Origin: Thauera sedimentorum
GTDB lineage: Bacteria > Pseudomonadota > Gammaproteobacteria > Burkholderiales > Rhodocyclaceae
Direction: 5' to 3'
Length of the DNA: 64,000 nt
Assembly: GCF_014489115.1 (NCBI RefSeq)
Contig: NZ_JACTAH010000003.1
Location: forward strand, 1 to 64,000
The position numbers were made by a program, and so were the translations under genes. Below are positions 44,560 through 56,507 of the stretch, piece after piece; within the stretch, counting starts at the first letter, position 1; each line of letters starts with the position of its first letter. The notes under the pieces are model-generated. The model worked only from the letters and a program-made list of their open reading frames with translations. It was not told the DNA's origin and made no database searches.

Positions 44560-46104
44560 TCAGGTACCGACCCGCTCGTCCTCGCCGGCCCACTCCACGC
44601 GGTTGCGCCCGCCGTCCTTGGCGCGATAGAGCGCGCGGTCGGCGCGCGCCACCAGGGTGGAAAACATCTCGCTGCCGTTGTACTGCGCCACGCCGAAGCT
44701 CGCGCTCAGCTGTCCCGCGACCGGGAAGGGCGTGCCGTCGATGAGGCGGCGCATCTTCTCGGCCAGCGCCAGCGCCTCGGCCAACCCGGTGGCCGGCGCC
44801 AGCAGCAGGAACTCCTCCCCGCCCCAGCGCGCCAGCAGATCGGACGCCCGCACCTGGCCACCCAGGCGGGTGGCCACTTCGCGCAACACCGCGTCGCCCA
44901 CTTCGTGACCGAAGCGGTCGTTGACCGACTTGAACCAGTCCACGTCGAACAGCACCACGCTCAGCGGGTGCCGGTGACGGCGCGAACGCGACAGTTCGGC
45001 CTCGGCGGTATCCTCCAGCCGGCGGCGGTTGGCCAGGCCGGTGAGGCGGTCGGTGGACGCCGCCTCGGCAAGCTCGGTGTTGGCGCGGCGCATCTGCTGG
45101 TTGGCAGCCTCGAGTTCTTCCCGGGCGCGCTCCAGTTCGTCTTCCATATGCTTGCGGGCGGTAATGTCGTTGATCGCCGCGATCACCGCCGGCCGGCCAC
45201 CGAACTCGCCCAGCATGGCGGAGACCAGTGCCCAGATGGGCTCCCCGCTGGCGCGCAGCAGGCGCAGCTCGAAATCGCTCACCGAGCCGTGCTGGTTGAG
45301 CATCTGCTGCAGCCGGATGCGGTCCTCGCCATGCAGATAGAAATCGAACACGGTACGGCTGCGGAAGGCCTCCACGCTCAGGCCGGCGGTTTCGGCCGCC
45401 TTCTGGTTCACGAACAGCACGCGGCCATCGCGTGCATCGGACACCAGGATGGCCGTCGGCGCCAGCGCCAGCAGCTGGCGCAGGCGCGCCTCGCTGTCGC
45501 GCAGCACCTCCTCGGCGCGGTGCTGCTCGGTGACGTCCGAGATCGTGCGCACGAAGCCGCCGCCCGGCAGGGGAACGTGCTTGCCTTCGTAGTCGCGTCC
45601 GCGATGCTCGAAGGTGTGGCGAAAGGGTTCCCGGGTGCGCGCGCGCTGCATGGCGCGCTCCAGCAACTCGTCCGGGAGCCGGTTCTCGCCGGCCCACAGG
45701 CGAAGGATCTCGGCATACGGCGGCTTGTTGGCGAGGAAGGCCGGGTCAAAGCCGGTGATGTCGGCGAAGCGCTGATTGAAGCTGGTCAGGCGCAGCCTGC
45801 CGTCCACCATGATCACCGCCTCGGCCATGTTCTCCATGGTCGAGCGCATGATGGCTTCGTCCCGCCGGCGGTCGGCAAGCGCCTGCGCGAGACGGCGGTT
45901 GGCGCGGACCAGGGCGACCGCCGCGGCGCCGAGCACGAACAGCCCGAGCAGCGCGCTCAGCAGCAGAAAGAGCGTGGTCGCGGGAAAGGTGCTCGCCCAG
46001 GCATCGGCGAATCCGCCGTCGGCCGCGCGGACCGGCGCCGCCATGCCCGCACATGCGGACGCGGCGGCAGGACCAAGCCGAAACAGGGGGCGCCGGATAT
46101 TCAT
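44560..46104 (-). CDS. Membrane PAS-GGDEF diguanylate cyclase
   Basis: Probable diguanylate cyclase of 514 residues. An N-terminal signal or membrane segment (about 15-30) and a second transmembrane helix (about 43-65) anchor it. Two PAS domains follow (about 90-200 and 210-330), then the GGDEF domain (about 360-505). The active site is RWGGEEF. An RxxD inhibitory site (RASD) sits five residues before GGEEF, so product feedback is likely. It probably makes c-di-GMP in response to a signal sensed by the PAS domains. The ATG at 46104 is chosen over an upstream one in a non-conserved stretch. It converges on the HDOD gene. Confidence 0.9.
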   Translation of the reverse strand: MNIRRPLFRLGPAAASACAGMAAPVRAADGGFADAWASTFPATTLFLLLSALLGLFVLGAAAVALVRANRRLAQALADRRRDEAIMRSTMENMAEAVIMVDGRLRLTSFNQRFADITGFDPAFLANKPPYAEILRLWAGENRLPDELLERAMQRARTREPFRHTFEHRGRDYEGKHVPLPGGGFVRTISDVTEQHRAEEVLRDSEARLRQLLALAPTAILVSDARDGRVLFVNQKAAETAGLSVEAFRSRTVFDFYLHGEDRIRLQQMLNQHGSVSDFELRLLRASGEPIWALVSAMLGEFGGRPAVIAAINDITARKHMEDELERAREELEAANQQMRRANTELAEAASTDRLTGLANRRRLEDTAEAELSRSRRHRHPLSVVLFDVDWFKSVNDRFGHEVGDAVLREVATRLGGQVRASDLLARWGGEEFLLLAPATGLAEALALAEKMRRLIDGTPFPVAGQLSASFGVAQYNGSEMFSTLVARADRALYRAKDGGRNRVEWAGEDERVGT

Positions 46105-46194
46105 CCGGCCATTATCGGCCCGATTCCGCCAAACCAAAGCCTTTTTTCCCGCGGCCCGGCGGGCTGACGCCTGCGGGCCACGGGCGGGCGAGGC

Positions 46195-48816
<2,622 letters not shown>

Positions 48817-48923
48817 AAGGTCGACGTATCGCTATGCTGGGGATGCCCCGCGGCTGCGGGCGAATGCGCCAGTCTATCATGAGCCTGCACACCGACCGGG
48901 TCATGCGCGGCGCGCACTGCCCC

Positions 48924-48944
48924 TATAATTGACGTTCACGTCAA
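48924..48944 (+). promoter_or_regulatory. -10 box with an overlapping perfect palindrome (LiuR-like operator)
   Basis: A TATAAT -10 box (48924-48929) overlaps the perfect palindrome TTGACGTTCACGTCAA (48929-48944), 18 bases upstream of the adenosyltransferase start. A protein bound there would cover the transcription start and repress. As I recall, palindromes of this form are bound by LiuR, a MerR-family repressor of branched-chain amino acid degradation genes in proteobacteria. No good -35 is seen upstream. The operator assignment is inference. Confidence 0.55.
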
Positions 48945-48962
48945 CCTACAACAGAGAACAGC

Positions 48963-49514
48963 ATGGGACATCGTCTTTCCAAGATCTACACCCGCACCGG
49001 CGACGCCGGCACCACCGGCCTGGGCGACGGCAAGCGGGTATCGAAGAACAGCCTTCGCATCCACAGCCTGGGCGAGGTCGATGAACTCAATGCGGTGATC
49101 GGCCTGCTGCTCACCGAGGAGCTGCCCGACGAGGTGCGCGCCCTGCTGACCGACGTGCAGAACGACCTCTTCGACCTCGGCGGCGAGGTCTGCATTCCCG
49201 GCATGAGCATGATCAGCACCAAGCAGGTGGACATGCTGGAGACCGCGCTCGACCAGTTCAACGAACCGCTGCCGCCGCTCAAGGACTTCATCCTGCCGGG
49301 CGGCACCCGCGCCGCCGCGCTGGCGCATCTGGCGCGCACCGTGTGCCGCCGCGCCGAGCGCATGCTGGTCGGCCTGGCACTGGAAGAGGCGGTGAACGAC
49401 GCCCCGCGCCAGTACCTCAACCGCCTGTCGGACCTGCTGTTCGTGCTCGGCCGCGCGCTCAACCGCGCCGGCGGGCGCGGCGACGTGCTGTGGCAGAAGG
49501 GCAAGAACGCCTGA
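48963..49514 (+). CDS. Cob(I)alamin adenosyltransferase, PduO type
   Basis: Makes adenosylcobalamin from cob(I)alamin and ATP, 183 residues, cytoplasmic. The N-terminal KIYTRTGDAGTTGLGDG loop binds ATP, and the C-terminal RLSDLLFVLGRALNR helix carries the conserved arginine/asparagine residues of the PduO/MMAB family. It supplies the cofactor for enzymes such as methylmalonyl-CoA mutase; none is in the window. A palindrome at the start of its promoter suggests control together with amino acid or propionate catabolism. The gene ends in a GC hairpin and converges on the CBS-domain gene. Confidence 0.93.
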   Translation: MGHRLSKIYTRTGDAGTTGLGDGKRVSKNSLRIHSLGEVDELNAVIGLLLTEELPDEVRALLTDVQNDLFDLGGEVCIPGMSMISTKQVDMLETALDQFNEPLPPLKDFILPGGTRAAALAHLARTVCRRAERMLVGLALEEAVNDAPRQYLNRLSDLLFVLGRALNRAGGRGDVLWQKGKNA

Positions 49515-49528
49515 CGCCGCAGCAAACA

Positions 49529-49549
49529 ACCGGGGCCGCCGGCCCCGGT
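49529..49549. terminator. Hairpin between the convergent adenosyltransferase and CBS genes
   Basis: A 9-bp perfect GC stem (ACCGGGGCC with GGCCCCGGT) with a GCC loop in the 54-base gap between two convergent stops. T-rich flanks are weak on both sides (GACGTTT on the plus strand, TGTTTG on the minus), so it may act weakly in both directions. Confidence 0.5.
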
Positions 49550-49568
49550 GACGTTTCCGAGCGGGCGC

Positions 49569-49976
49569 TCAGCTCATCAGGCTCTCGCCGTCGGCCATTT
49601 CCAGGATGGCGCCGACGATGTCGTCCATGGTGACGATGCCCGCCAGCTCGTTGGTCGCGGTGACGATCAGGCGGCGGATGCCGAGATTCACCATCATCCG
49701 CGCCGCATGCTTGATCTCCACCTCGCGCGAGATCGAGATCGCCGGCTTCGCGCAGATGTCGTAGACGTTGATCAGGTCGATATCGCCTTCCTCGGCCACG
49801 ATGGTCTTGAGGATGTTGGTGTAGGTGATGATGCCGAAGGCGTCGTGCTCGTGGCGCTTGGCCACCACCAGCGACTTCACCCCGCGCTGCTTCATCGCCT
49901 TCATCGCCTCGCGGATGGTGGCAAACGGCGAGATGGTGACCACCTCGCGCACCATGATGTCCTTGACCAGCAACAT
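49569..49976 (-). CDS. Tandem CBS domain protein
   Basis: Stand-alone CBS pair, 135 residues, no other domain. The two CBS motifs are VKDIMVREVVTISPFATI (about 4-21) and ICAKPAISISREVEI (about 74-88); each is followed by the typical GIITYTNILK- and GIVTMDDIVG-type segment. CBS pairs bind adenine nucleotides and regulate enzymes or transporters. It is 11 bases downstream of the P-II-like gene, which overlaps the DUF1538 gene, so all three are probably co-transcribed. It likely senses a nucleotide for that transporter; this is inference. Confidence 0.9.
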   Translation of the reverse strand: MLLVKDIMVREVVTISPFATIREAMKAMKQRGVKSLVVAKRHEHDAFGIITYTNILKTIVAEEGDIDLINVYDICAKPAISISREVEIKHAARMMVNLGIRRLIVTATNELAGIVTMDDIVGAILEMADGESLMS

Positions 49977-49987
49977 GTGGCTGTCTC

Positions 49988-50335
49988 CTAGATGTCGTCC
50001 TTGATGCGCTGCTCGAAGCGCTCGATCTGCCGGGTGTCGATGCCGGCAATGTGCTCCAGCGGCAGGGTGAACACCACCCCGCGGGAATCGTTCTTCAGGT
50101 CCAGTTCGGCGGTCAGGCGCTTGAGCACCACCAGCGAAAGCTTCTTCTCCAGCACGAAGACCAGTACCGACTGGCTGCCCTCGTAGGTCAGCCCGAAGAA
50201 GGTCTTCTTCTCCTGCGCACCGATGCCGCGCGCATCGAGAATGGTCACACCGGCCGCTCCCGCGTCGCGCGCAACGTCCAGCGCCTTCTCTTCCAGATCG
50301 TCGGCCAGGATGGCCACGAGTACGGCGAATTTCAT
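49988..50335 (-). CDS. P-II-like protein
   Basis: Small protein of 115 residues with the P-II beta-alpha-beta-beta-alpha-beta pattern (KFAVLVAILADDLEEKALDVARDAGAAGVTILDARG, then SVLVFVLEKKLSLVVLKRLTAEL). The T-loop region is short (GIGAQEKKTFFGLTYEGSQS) and lacks the YRGAEY uridylylation tyrosine of GlnB, so GlnD modification is unlikely. P-II-like proteins are trimers that bind nucleotides and control transporters such as AmtB and SbtA. It overlaps the DUF1538 gene by ATGA, which points to the transporter as its partner. Confidence 0.78.
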   Translation of the reverse strand: MKFAVLVAILADDLEEKALDVARDAGAAGVTILDARGIGAQEKKTFFGLTYEGSQSVLVFVLEKKLSLVVLKRLTAELDLKNDSRGVVFTLPLEHIAGIDTRQIERFEQRIKDDI

Positions 50336-51840
50336 GTGCTTGCTCCTTCGGGCTGCACGACCCGCTCCACGACGATGGCGTACAGCATCACGGTGATGAT
50401 GGGAAAGATGGAAGCGAAGGCGATCAGGCCGAAACCGTCGATCAGCACGCTGCGCCCCGGAATGCTGGTGGCCAGGCCGATGCCCAGCGCGGTGACCAGC
50501 GGCACGGTGACCTCCGAGGTGGTCACGCCCCCGAGATCGAAGGCCAGCGGCACGATGTAGCGCGGCGCCACCCAGGTCAGCAGGATCACCACGGCGTAGC
50601 CGGCCATGATGTAGTAGTGGATGGACCCGCCGGCAATGATGCGATGCACGCCGACGGTGATCCCCACCGCTACCCCAAGCGCCACCAACAGGCGGATGCG
50701 GTTGCCGTCGAGCTTGCCCTTGCCGGCCTCCTCGGCCTTCTGGCCGATGGCGATCAGCGCCGGCTCGGCCATCGTGGTCGCAAAACCGATCGAGAACGCA
50801 AACAGGTAGACCCACAGAATGTTGGGCAGTGCGATCAACTGCTCCGCCATGCTGCGGCCGATCGGGAACAGGCCGAGCTTGAGGCCGACCACGAAGGCGT
50901 AGAGCCCGACGATCACCAGCACGAAGCCGCCGGCCACCTTGTGCAGGTGGGCCAGCGGCTTGCGGATCACCACGTACTGGAAGAACAACACAACACCGAT
51001 GATGGGCAGCACGTCGCGGAACATGCCCAGCAGGTCGGTCAGCATGCCCATCAGGAAGGCCCCGACGCCGCCCTCGACCGCCGGCGCGGCACTTGCCGCC
51101 GCCGCAGCCGCAGCCTCGAGCGGGGCCCCGTCACCGAAGCTGTAGACCACCACGCCGTACAGCTGCACCGAGATCATCGGCACCATCACCGCCAGGGCGA
51201 CGAGACCGAATCCATGCGCCAGCGGATTGCGCCCGCGGATGGACATTGCCAGGCCGATGCCGAGCGAGGCGATCAGCGGCACGGTGACGATGTTGGTGGT
51301 CACCCCGCCGGAGTCGTAGGCCAGGCCGACGATCTCCTCGGGCGCGAAGAAGGTCACCGTCACCACCAGCAGATAGCCGCCTATCATGTACCAGTGCAGG
51401 GACTGGCCGAGGATGGTGCGCACCACGCCGAGCGCCACCACCACGCCCACCGACAGCGCCACTAGGATGCGCAGGGTGAAGCCGTCGATACGCCCGCCGC
51501 TGATTGTCTCGGCCTGGGTGGCAACGGCGATCAGCGCCGGCTCGGCCACCACCGCGGAGAATCCCAGGGCGAAACCGAAGATCATCAGCAGGGGCAGCGA
51601 ACCCCTCTTGGCGAACTCGTTCGAGAGGTTCTTGCCGATCGGAAAGATGCCCAGCTCCAGCCCCTGCAGGAACAGGGCCACGCCGAAGACCACGACGAGC
51701 AGGCCGAAGGCCATGGGCAGCAGGCCGTCGGGCACCTGGCGCATCACCACAGCCTGGAAGAAGACGACCACCACGACGATGGGCAGCAGGTTGCGGAAGG
51801 CGTGCTGCAGCGTGTTGTAGAACTCGGCGAGCGGATTCAC
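50332..51840 (-). CDS. DUF1538 membrane protein with internal duplication
   Basis: Polytopic inner-membrane protein of 502 residues, probably 12-14 transmembrane helices. The sequence is an obvious tandem repeat: residues about 20-240 and about 275-490 carry the same motifs in order, for example GFSAVVAEPALIA / GFATTMAEPALIA, then LVALSVGV / LVALGVAV, then SGGVTTNIVTVPL / LGGVTTSEVTVPL. A loop of alanines (about 244-255) joins the halves. Duplicated halves with motifs inside helices are typical of secondary transporters. Substrate unknown. Overlap with the P-II-like gene and the CBS gene downstream suggest regulated transport. Confidence 0.85.
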   Translation of the reverse strand: MNPLAEFYNTLQHAFRNLLPIVVVVVFFQAVVMRQVPDGLLPMAFGLLVVVFGVALFLQGLELGIFPIGKNLSNEFAKRGSLPLLMIFGFALGFSAVVAEPALIAVATQAETISGGRIDGFTLRILVALSVGVVVALGVVRTILGQSLHWYMIGGYLLVVTVTFFAPEEIVGLAYDSGGVTTNIVTVPLIASLGIGLAMSIRGRNPLAHGFGLVALAVMVPMISVQLYGVVVYSFGDGAPLEAAAAAAASAAPAVEGGVGAFLMGMLTDLLGMFRDVLPIIGVVLFFQYVVIRKPLAHLHKVAGGFVLVIVGLYAFVVGLKLGLFPIGRSMAEQLIALPNILWVYLFAFSIGFATTMAEPALIAIGQKAEEAGKGKLDGNRIRLLVALGVAVGITVGVHRIIAGGSIHYYIMAGYAVVILLTWVAPRYIVPLAFDLGGVTTSEVTVPLVTALGIGLATSIPGRSVLIDGFGLIAFASIFPIITVMLYAIVVERVVQPEGAST

Positions 51841-51902
51841 TTGTTATGGCCGGAAGGCGTCGACCCGGCGAGTATCACCAAGGACGCAACGAGGGTCAAA
51901 CA

Positions 51903-53018
<1,116 letters not shown>

Positions 53019-53082
53019 CGAGGCTCGGGCAGAAACGTTGATCCGCTATTTTGCCGTCAGTTGCAGCCGGCGTAGACGGCAA

Positions 53083-53107
53083 CAGGCCCGGCACATGGCC
53101 GGGCCTG
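53083..53107 (-). terminator. Hairpin after dctM
   Basis: A 10-bp perfect GC stem (CAGGCCCGGC with GCCGGGCCTG) with loop of 5, starting 28 bases past the dctM stop, between dctM and dinB. On the minus strand it is followed by TTGCCGTC, a poor T-run, so it may be a weak terminator or a processing site. Confidence 0.5.
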
Positions 53108-53134
53108 CACGATACGGTCGCGCCGTACCGTCGC

Positions 53135-54421
53135 TTACATCATGCCCAGGGCCCGCGGCAGGAACAGCGAGATCTCCGGGATGTAGGTGATCAGCATCAG
53201 GAACACCAGCATGGTGTACAGCCAGGGCAGTACCGCCTTGCTCATCTCGGTCAGGCCCGCGTTGGTGATGCCGCTGGCCACGAACAGGTTGAGACCCACC
53301 GGCGGGGTGATCATGCCGATCTCCATGTTCACCACGATCATCACGCCGAAGTGGATCGGATCGATGCCGAGCGCGGTGGCCACCGGGAACAGGATGGGCG
53401 CGAGGATCAGGATCACCGAGGACGGCTCCATCAACGCACCGGCCACCAGCAGCAGGATGTTCACCACGATCAGGAAGCCGATCACGCCCATGCCGCTGGC
53501 GACGATGGCGTCGGCCATGCGCTGCGGGATCTGCTCGCTGGTCAGGATGAAGGAGAACAGCACCGCGCTGGCGATGATGAACAGCAGCATCGAGCTCATG
53601 TTCGCCGAATCCAGCAGCACCCGCGGGATCTGCTTGAAGGTCAGATCCTTATAGACGAACACCGCGATGAAGAAGGCGTACACCGCGCTCATCGCCGCCG
53701 CTTCGGTCGGGGTGAACAGGCCGGAGTAGATGCCGCCCATCACCACGACGATCAGCATCAGGCCCCAGAAGGCCTTGCGGAAGGCCGCGAAACGCTCGCC
53801 CCAGCTGGCAGCAGGCAGGGTCGGGAAGTTGCGCTTCTTGGCCACGTACCAGGTGCACACCCCCAGCATGAAGGCCAGCAGCAAGCCCGGGATGACGCCG
53901 GCCATGAACAGCGCGCCCACCGAGGAGTTGGTGGTCACCGCGTACATCACCATGACGATGGACGGCGGGATCAGGATGCCCAGGCCGCCGGCCGAAGCCA
54001 CCACGCCGGAGGCGAAGCGCAGCGAGAAGCCCTGCTTCAGCATGGCCGGGATCAGGATCGAGCCGATCGCCACCACGGTGGCCGGGCTGGAACCCGACAC
54101 CGCCGCGAACAGCGCGCAGGCCAGCACCGAGCTCATCCCCAGGCCGCCGCGCAGGTGGCCGACCATGGCGGTGGCGAAGTTGATCATGCGCCGCGCCACG
54201 CCGCCGTGGGTGAGGAAGTTGCCGGCGAGGATGAAGAACGGGATCGCCATGATCTCGAACTTCTCGATGCCGGTGAACATCTTCAGCGCCACGGATTCGA
54301 GCGGCACGTCGGTGAAGATGAACATGAAGCTCAGCACGGTGAGGCCGAGCGCCACGCCGACCGGCATGCCGATCGCCATGAGGACGACGAGCAGGCCGAA
54401 AATTGCAATCGTGTTGGTCAT
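53135..54421 (-). CDS. dctM: TRAP transporter large permease DctM
   Basis: Large membrane subunit of a tripartite ATP-independent periplasmic transporter, 428 residues with about 12 hydrophobic segments, full length. It carries out sodium-coupled translocation of the substrate delivered by DctP. GNFLTHGGVARRMINFA and SGSSPATVVAIGSILIPAM are typical DctM segments. It follows dctQ after 15 bases and is the last gene of the dctPQM set. Confidence 0.95.
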   Translation of the reverse strand: MTNTIAIFGLLVVLMAIGMPVGVALGLTVLSFMFIFTDVPLESVALKMFTGIEKFEIMAIPFFILAGNFLTHGGVARRMINFATAMVGHLRGGLGMSSVLACALFAAVSGSSPATVVAIGSILIPAMLKQGFSLRFASGVVASAGGLGILIPPSIVMVMYAVTTNSSVGALFMAGVIPGLLLAFMLGVCTWYVAKKRNFPTLPAASWGERFAAFRKAFWGLMLIVVVMGGIYSGLFTPTEAAAMSAVYAFFIAVFVYKDLTFKQIPRVLLDSANMSSMLLFIIASAVLFSFILTSEQIPQRMADAIVASGMGVIGFLIVVNILLLVAGALMEPSSVILILAPILFPVATALGIDPIHFGVMIVVNMEIGMITPPVGLNLFVASGITNAGLTEMSKAVLPWLYTMLVFLMLITYIPEISLFLPRALGMM

Positions 54422-54436
54422 CTTGGCGTGCTCCCG

Positions 54437-55150
54437 TCAGTTCTTGTCGCCCGGGCGCTTGGGATGGGTCTTGGCCCATTCCTCGTCGCTCTTGCCGGCA
54501 TGCGCATGTTCGATGTCTTCGGCGGCGACGATCGCCTCGCCGATCGACAGGGTCTCGGTTTCCTCGTCCAGACCTTCGACATGGCCGTGGTTGTGCGTCG
54601 GCAGCTCGCCGGTACGGGCGAAGCTCGCCATGACCTGCAGGAAGCGGTAGGACATCAGGAAGGAACCCAGCGGCACGGCGGAATAGACCACCCAGGTCGA
54701 CCATTCCAGGTCGGGCGTGGTCGGGCCTTCGTAGTATTCGCCGGGGTCGCGGCCGATCAGCGTGAGGAAGTCGTAGGCCATGCCGTTTTCCCACACGAAG
54801 AGCGCGCCGAAGATGCCGATCAGTCCGGTGAAGATCACACCGCAGACCAGTCCGGTGTGGATCATCACCGCACGCGGCTTGTCCTTGAGCTTGTTGATCA
54901 GGATGTCCACACCGACGTGGATGCCGGTGCGCACCCCGTAGGCGGCACCGAACTTGGCCATCCATACGAAGAGGATGATGCAGAATTCCTGGGCCCAGCC
55001 GACATTCATCTCGAGCAGCCAGTCCTGCAGGCCCGGGATGTCGAAACCCGAGGCGTAGCGATGCACGACCGAGATGAAGATGACGATCGTGGCAACGGCC
55101 ATCAGGCTGCCGATGATGATCTCTTCCAGACGGTCAAGTAGCTTGTTCAT
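54437..55150 (-). CDS. dctQ: TRAP transporter small permease DctQ with long C-terminal tail
   Basis: Small membrane subunit with four transmembrane segments (about 14-30, 50-68, 90-112, 150-172). At 237 residues it is longer than most DctQ (about 160-200): after the last helix a hydrophilic tail of about 50 residues begins at LPTHNHGHVEG and ends PKRPGDKN, with several histidines and many acidic residues. The tail could bind metal or a regulator, or be a disordered extension; unknown. It lies 66 bases downstream of dctP, with an intrinsic terminator in the gap. Confidence 0.92.
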   Translation of the reverse strand: MNKLLDRLEEIIIGSLMAVATIVIFISVVHRYASGFDIPGLQDWLLEMNVGWAQEFCIILFVWMAKFGAAYGVRTGIHVGVDILINKLKDKPRAVMIHTGLVCGVIFTGLIGIFGALFVWENGMAYDFLTLIGRDPGEYYEGPTTPDLEWSTWVVYSAVPLGSFLMSYRFLQVMASFARTGELPTHNHGHVEGLDEETETLSIGEAIVAAEDIEHAHAGKSDEEWAKTHPKRPGDKN

Positions 55151-55165
55151 GAGAGTCTCCCCCTG

Positions 55166-55199
55166 AAAAAAACGCCCACCGGCTTGGGCCGATGGGCGT
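55166..55199 (-). terminator. Intercistronic terminator between dctP and dctQ
   Basis: On the minus strand a 12-bp stem with one mismatch (ACGCCCATCGGC with GCCGGTGGGCGT, loop CCAA) is followed by seven T, 17 bases past the dctP stop and 16 bases before the dctQ start. It would stop a share of transcripts after dctP, giving more binding protein than permease, as is needed in TRAP systems. Confidence 0.85.
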
Positions 55200-55216
55200 C
55201 TTGACGGGTCACTGCA

Positions 55217-56221
55217 TCAGAAGGAAGCCGGATCGAAACCGGTGGCTTCGTAGATCGACTTGATGGTCGCCGCGCCGACGCGGGATTCCATCTTCTTATG
55301 CACCGGCAGCAGCGCCTTGATGAAGGCCTTGCGCTCGGCTTCGGTCGGGGTGTAGATCTCGGTCTTGCCCGAGGCGCGCACGGCTTCCAGCGCCTTGTCG
55401 TTCTCGGCCTTGGCGATCTCGTTGGCGTAGTCGGTGGATTCGGCCATGGCCTTCTCCAGCTGGCTGCGCACCTCGGCCGGCAGGCCGTCCCAGAACTTCT
55501 TGTTGGTGATCACCGCATAACCCAGGTAGCCGTGGTCGGTCAGGGTCATGTGCTTCTGCACTTCGTGCATCTTCTGGGTGTACAGGTTGGAGTGCGGGTT
55601 CTCGGTGCCGTCCACCACGCCGGTCTGCAGCGCCTGGTAGGTTTCCGAGAAGGCCATCACCTGCGGCAGCGCCTTCAGCTCACGCATCTGCTCCTCGATC
55701 ACCTTGGAGGACTGGATACGCATCTTCTTGCCCTTCAGGTCTTCCGGGCTGCGGATCGGGGTATTGGCAGACAGCGACTTGAAGCCGTTGTCCCAGTAGG
55801 CCAGGCCCTTGATGCCGCGCGGCTCCAGCTTGGCCATCAGCTTCTGGCCGACTTCGCCCTTGGTGACCTTGTGCAGCGCGGTGTAGCCGTCGAACATGTA
55901 CGGCAGGTCGAAGGCTTCGAACTCACGCACGCCCAGCGGGCCGAACTTGGCCAGCGACGGGGCGAGCATCTGCACGGCGCCCAGCTGCAGGGCCTCCATC
56001 TCTTCCTTGTCCTTGTAGAGGGTGCTGTTGGCGTACACCTCGACCTTCACGGCGCCGTTGGTGTATTGCTCGGCCAGCTCCTTGAACTTCTCCGCCGCCT
56101 TGCCCTTGGGCGTATCGGTGGCCACCACGTGGCTGAACTTGATCACGATGGGATCGGCCGCCGCGGCGCCGGCGGAAAGGCCGGCCATGACGAGGCCCAG
56201 CAGGATTGCGCGAACTTTCAT
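55217..56221 (-). CDS. dctP: TRAP transporter solute-binding protein DctP
   Basis: Periplasmic substrate-binding protein of 334 residues; signal peptide of about 25 (ends AGAAAADP). It matches the C4-dicarboxylate type: KMRIQSSKVIEEQM carries the conserved arginine that binds a carboxylate, and AFSETYQALQTGVVDGTENPHSNL is the DctP signature. Substrates are probably succinate, malate or fumarate. The ATG at 56221 has GGAGGAG 7 bases upstream; an earlier in-frame start lies on this site. It is first in dctPQM. No DctBD two-component system is in the window. Confidence 0.94.
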   Translation of the reverse strand: MKVRAILLGLVMAGLSAGAAAADPIVIKFSHVVATDTPKGKAAEKFKELAEQYTNGAVKVEVYANSTLYKDKEEMEALQLGAVQMLAPSLAKFGPLGVREFEAFDLPYMFDGYTALHKVTKGEVGQKLMAKLEPRGIKGLAYWDNGFKSLSANTPIRSPEDLKGKKMRIQSSKVIEEQMRELKALPQVMAFSETYQALQTGVVDGTENPHSNLYTQKMHEVQKHMTLTDHGYLGYAVITNKKFWDGLPAEVRSQLEKAMAESTDYANEIAKAENDKALEAVRASGKTEIYTPTEAERKAFIKALLPVHKKMESRVGAATIKSIYEATGFDPASF

Positions 56222-56507
56222 TACTCTCTCCTCCAAGTGAAGAACCTGTGCGCTCGATGCGCATTCGACCCGGCCGCACCTGGTCGAAAACCGCTGCGGC
56301 CTGGGCTTCCGGACGGCAGCCGTCCGAAGAGCGGCACAATACTGTTACACGTCGAAGTGCCTTGCTATTGTGGAATACCGCAGTCGCCATCGCCAGGACG
56401 CATGCGCCACACAAGCCCGCCGCCGTAAGCCCGTGTGCCACGCCCCGGAGTGGGTAGTACACTGCGCGTACAAGACAACCGGGCAGCAACAGGCACCAGG
56501 AGACAGC

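Noticed and set aside
50336..50815. Upstream extension of the P-II-like frame to 275 residues
   Set aside because: The extension lies inside the DUF1538 gene in another frame; the ATG at 50335, overlapping the DUF1538 stop, starts the conserved fold.
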